Shown piece after piece: positions 61,400 to 64,000 of a DNA stretch of 64,000 nucleotides. The DNA comes from Paenibacillaceae bacterium (GTDB lineage Bacteria; Bacillota; Bacilli; Paenibacillales; Paenibacillaceae): positions 124,001 through 188,000 of the forward strand of contig CAAFUF010000023.1 in NCBI GenBank assembly GCA_900766135.1. Direction: 5' to 3'. Under the pieces are notes generated by a model that worked only from the letters and a program-made list of their open reading frames with translations, was not told the origin of the DNA and did no database searches. Made by a program: the position numbers and the translations under genes. Every line of letters begins with the position of its first letter. Position 1 is the first letter of the stretch.

Positions 61400-63259
61400 T
61401 CATGCTTCCGTCGTAAACGGAAAGGCCGGCAGTCCCTCGCGGTTAACCAAATTGGCTTTGGCCGGGTTGTTGCTCCAGGCGTACCGCACATGGACAAGCG
61501 GTTTCAGCTGCTCGTGCCGCACGACCACGGTATCGCCGTCGATGACGGCCTCCGCAGGCAGGAACGTGCCGTCCGGTCCGCAGACGCTGAACCCCTGCAG
61601 CTCGTTCCCGTCCCGTGCGGTCAGTCCGCCGCCGACCTCGGTGAAATACAGCCGCAGCGCATCTCCCTCACGCGCCATCCGTGCAAACAGCGGCCCGCTC
61701 GCCACCAGCTCCGCTTCTCCATAGGCGAGCCGGCGAGCGCATAAGGCCAGCCGCTCACCAAGCGTCTTCTTGTCCTGCGGGTGCAGGTCGTTGGATTCGC
61801 CAAGGTCGATCGCCGCAGCCAACGCGGTGCGGGGAACGGCCAAGCCTTTGAGCTGCTCCTCCCGCAGCTCCGCCCAGTCCGTGTATAGATCGCCCTCCGG
61901 TCCGAAGTTGGCCAGCTGGACGGCGATCACCGGGAACTCGCCGATCCCCCAGACTTCGCGCCAGTCCTGCACCATGTCCCGGAACAGCTCGGCGTAACCC
62001 GCAGGCCGGCCCGTGTTGGATTCGCCCTGATACCACAGGACGCCGGCAATCGGATAACGCCGCAGCGGCGCGATCATGCCGTTGAAATTGCCAGCCGGCT
62101 TGTAGTGGAAGAACGTCTGCGGCTCCAGCGCTTCTGTTACCGCGCCTAGGCGGTATTTCCACTGGCCGCGCAGGTCCAACTCATGTTCGTCGCCCTTGAG
62201 CTTGTAGGGCATATCGCGAATGAACGACCCGGTATTATGCGTTGTGATGACTCTTACGGCAAGGGTGTTCTTCCCCGGTTTCAGCACCCCTTGCGGTACG
62301 GGATACCGTCTGGGCGGGTACATGTACCCCGTGTTCCCGACGAACACCCCGTTCACGTACGTATCGTCCGCGTCCACGATCGTACCGAGCGCCAGCTGAG
62401 CTTCGCCTTCCGCCATCGCCGCCGGCACGTCGATTTCCTTACGGAACCAGACGGCTCCGCGCACGGATTCCAGCTCACTGCCTGCCCAAGTCCCCGGCAC
62501 CTCGAACTCGCTCCACCCGGAGGTATCCCATTCCGCCTGATGCCATCCCTCGCGCAAACCGGCGTCCGCCTCGCTCAGCCGGGCGTACCACTGGCCGTTC
62601 CGCTCCTCGTCCCGCTGGCGGGTAGACAGGACATACGCATCGTCTTTGCATTGCTCCAGCGTCGCCTCATAACCGCCGATCCGCCGCAAGGTCGGCTCCG
62701 ACATCCACGCTTCGATCGGCGTGCCGCCCACCGCCGTTTGAATCAGGCCGATCGGCACGCCGTACCGTCCGTGGATCTCTTGGGCAAAGAAGAAGCCGGC
62801 CGCGCTAAACTCAAGCAATCTCTCCGGGGTGGCCGGCATCCATGCGCCGCCGTCCAGCTCCTCCCGCGGTCCGTGGAAATCGTAGCTTTGCGGTACCGCG
62901 AACTGGCGGATCATCGGCAGATCCAAGCCCCGGATTTCTTCCGCAAGAAGATCCAGGGTTCGCCGCACGGGCAGCTCCATGTTGGACTGGCCGGCCAGCA
63001 CCCATACATCCCCAACCCAAACATCGCGAAAGGCGACTCTCTCTTCGCCGGCGGTGATGACGAGCTCACCGGGCCCGCCCGGGGCCAGTCCTTCGAGCGT
63101 CACCTCCCAGTTCCCGCCGGGATCGGCGACGGCGCAGCAGGCCCCCCCGCGGAAATCGACCCGCACCGTCTGCCCGCCGCCGTCGCATTGTCCGCGCAGG
63201 GCTATTTTGGCGTCTCGTTGCAATACCATGCCGTCGCTATAAATACCGGATAATTTCAT
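61400..63259 (-). CDS. sialate O-acetylesterase-like carbohydrate esterase
   Basis: This 619-residue SGNH-hydrolase family protein has catalytic Ser in LAGQSNMELP (about residue 90), VLWYQGESNTGRP, and the Asp/His pair in NDLHPQDK, with an inserted galactose-binding-like domain in the middle (GSELESVRGAVWFRKEIDVP, ADDTYVNGVFVGNTGYMYP). These enzymes remove O-acetyl groups from sialic acid or plant glycans. There is no signal peptide, so it acts inside the cell on imported oligosaccharides. It converges with the GH94 gene. Confidence 0.88.
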   Translation of the reverse strand: MKLSGIYSDGMVLQRDAKIALRGQCDGGGQTVRVDFRGGACCAVADPGGNWEVTLEGLAPGGPGELVITAGEERVAFRDVWVGDVWVLAGQSNMELPVRRTLDLLAEEIRGLDLPMIRQFAVPQSYDFHGPREELDGGAWMPATPERLLEFSAAGFFFAQEIHGRYGVPIGLIQTAVGGTPIEAWMSEPTLRRIGGYEATLEQCKDDAYVLSTRQRDEERNGQWYARLSEADAGLREGWHQAEWDTSGWSEFEVPGTWAGSELESVRGAVWFRKEIDVPAAMAEGEAQLALGTIVDADDTYVNGVFVGNTGYMYPPRRYPVPQGVLKPGKNTLAVRVITTHNTGSFIRDMPYKLKGDEHELDLRGQWKYRLGAVTEALEPQTFFHYKPAGNFNGMIAPLRRYPIAGVLWYQGESNTGRPAGYAELFRDMVQDWREVWGIGEFPVIAVQLANFGPEGDLYTDWAELREEQLKGLAVPRTALAAAIDLGESNDLHPQDKKTLGERLALCARRLAYGEAELVASGPLFARMAREGDALRLYFTEVGGGLTARDGNELQGFSVCGPDGTFLPAEAVIDGDTVVVRHEQLKPLVHVRYAWSNNPAKANLVNREGLPAFPFTTEA

Positions 63260-63434
63260 GGGCGTTCATCCCCTCATCTTCAGATCTCTCCTCCCATCAT
63301 ACCCAGAGAACGCCCGTCCGGACTAGCTGCTTATGAAAGCCTTTTCCTCGGAAATGTTAGGTTGGCTTCGTCACAAGTTCACAACATTCGTCTGTTATGA
63401 TGCTGGGGACAATCATTTTAAAAGGAGTTCTAAG

Positions 63435-63932
63435 ATGAGAAAAATGAGACCCAAAGGCCTGAAATGGCTGAAAATTATCCATCTGCTGCTGGTCGTCATG
63501 TTTTTTGGCGGAATCCTTAGTTCGACGGCGCTTAATTTGCAAATCGATTTGCGAAATTACGATGAATCGTATTTAGCCTACAAGGGCTTGATTCTCATCA
63601 GCGACCATGTCGTCCGGTACGGCGCGATCGGTACTCTGCTCGTAGGGTTCGTCTATGGTTTTTTTACGAATTGGGGATTTTTTAAGCACCGCTGGGTTGG
63701 CGTGAAGTTCGTGTTGTATCTCGTGCAGACGATCATCGGTATCTTTGCAGTCGATAAGCTGATGGTGGCCAATATGAGGATGTTGGAGACGCAAGGGGCA
63801 AGGGCCTTAAGCGATCCGGGATTTCTGCAAAATCATGAAATCAGGCAGGTTTTCGTTTGGTTTCAGATCGTAGTTACCATATTCATCATCATCATTTCGG
63901 TCTGGAAACCATGGAGGAAGAAAAAGGCATAA
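63435..63932 (+). CDS. four-helix membrane protein (possibly DUF2269-like)
   Basis: This 165-residue protein has helices at IIHLLLVVMFFGGILSS, YGAIGTLLVGFVYGFF, KFVLYLVQTIIGIFA and VFVWFQIVVTIFIIIISVW, with a basic tail. AAAGGAG precedes ATG 63435; an upstream extension lacks a site. The family call is tentative and the role unknown. Confidence 0.65.
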   Translation: MRKMRPKGLKWLKIIHLLLVVMFFGGILSSTALNLQIDLRNYDESYLAYKGLILISDHVVRYGAIGTLLVGFVYGFFTNWGFFKHRWVGVKFVLYLVQTIIGIFAVDKLMVANMRMLETQGARALSDPGFLQNHEIRQVFVWFQIVVTIFIIIISVWKPWRKKKA

Positions 63933-63942
63933 TCCAAGAAGA

Positions 63943-63975
63943 GGGGTGTCCCCAAGCTAACTTTTGGGACACCCC
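63943..63975 (+). terminator. hairpin after the last gene
   Basis: GGGGTGTCCC pairs with GGGACACCCC around a 13-nt loop. There is no strong U-tract, so termination is only probable. I see nothing beyond it to the window end. Confidence 0.5.
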
Positions 63976-64000
63976 CATGATTTTGCGCGGTTCACGGCTT

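Noticed and set aside
62183..63253. 356-codon open frame on + across the esterase gene
   Set aside because: Antisense of the sialate O-acetylesterase-like gene, without domain or start signals.

Overview
The window looks like a chromosomal segment of a Paenibacillus-like spore-forming Firmicute. Supporting signs are strong AGGAGG-type ribosome binding sites, frequent UUG starts, a GerA-type germination locus with a sigma-G-like promoter, an AloR-like peptide-sensing regulator with its peptide gene, and a moderately GC-rich background broken by AT-rich inserts. No rRNA, tRNA, IS element or CRISPR array was seen.

1-8.2 kb is a guanidine/urea-nitrogen locus. A guanidine-I (ykkC) riboswitch precedes two DUF1989 carboxyguanidine-deiminase-type subunits. 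The divergent operon carries allophanate hydrolase, a PucR regulator, an ABC permease and ATPase, and a MATE exporter cut by the window edge. The expected guanidine carboxylase and substrate-binding protein are not in view. A four-copy repeat with an exact 52-bp period follows. 8.2-19.7 kb holds a stress-type PPOX protein, a DUF4405 membrane protein, a split EAL/CBS-GGDEF pair, a LysM-anchored nucleotidase, a second repeat cluster, a DHA2 drug exporter with divergent TetR, a decayed sugar-phosphate isomerase, an AAC(3)-family acetyltransferase and an HprK paralogue with an altered signature.

19.6-31 kb is accessory and often AT-rich. It contains a ClbS/DfsB protein, a small exported protein in an operon with an ABC exporter whose large permease has an M1-peptidase-like ectodomain, an aspartic-protease relic, MazG, a nuclease-helicase broken by one in-frame amber codon, an Sll1717-type P-loop ATPase, and an RRNPP-type regulator overlapped by a 35-residue pro-peptide gene ending in HGLGG. 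31-40 kb holds a lipoprotein, an orphan LanFEG-RK self-protection operon, a secreted esterase and a methyltransferase.

40-53 kb begins with a rearrangement scar where a decapitated GH5 gene meets a decapitated histidine kinase, followed by its response regulator, a CPA-type antiporter, two paralogous NAPE-PLD-like metallo-hydrolases flanking SelO and a nitroreductase relic, a CDP-diglyceride synthase-like protein, a permuted NlpC/P60-type protein, and a ROK regulator with an MFS transporter. 53-64 kb carries the germinant receptor (A and C on +, B convergent on -), a coat-like Gly/Tyr-rich protein, a GH94 phosphorylase (probably cellobionic-acid type), a convergent sialate O-acetylesterase-like gene and a small membrane protein. 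At least seven broken genes make gene decay a theme of the window.
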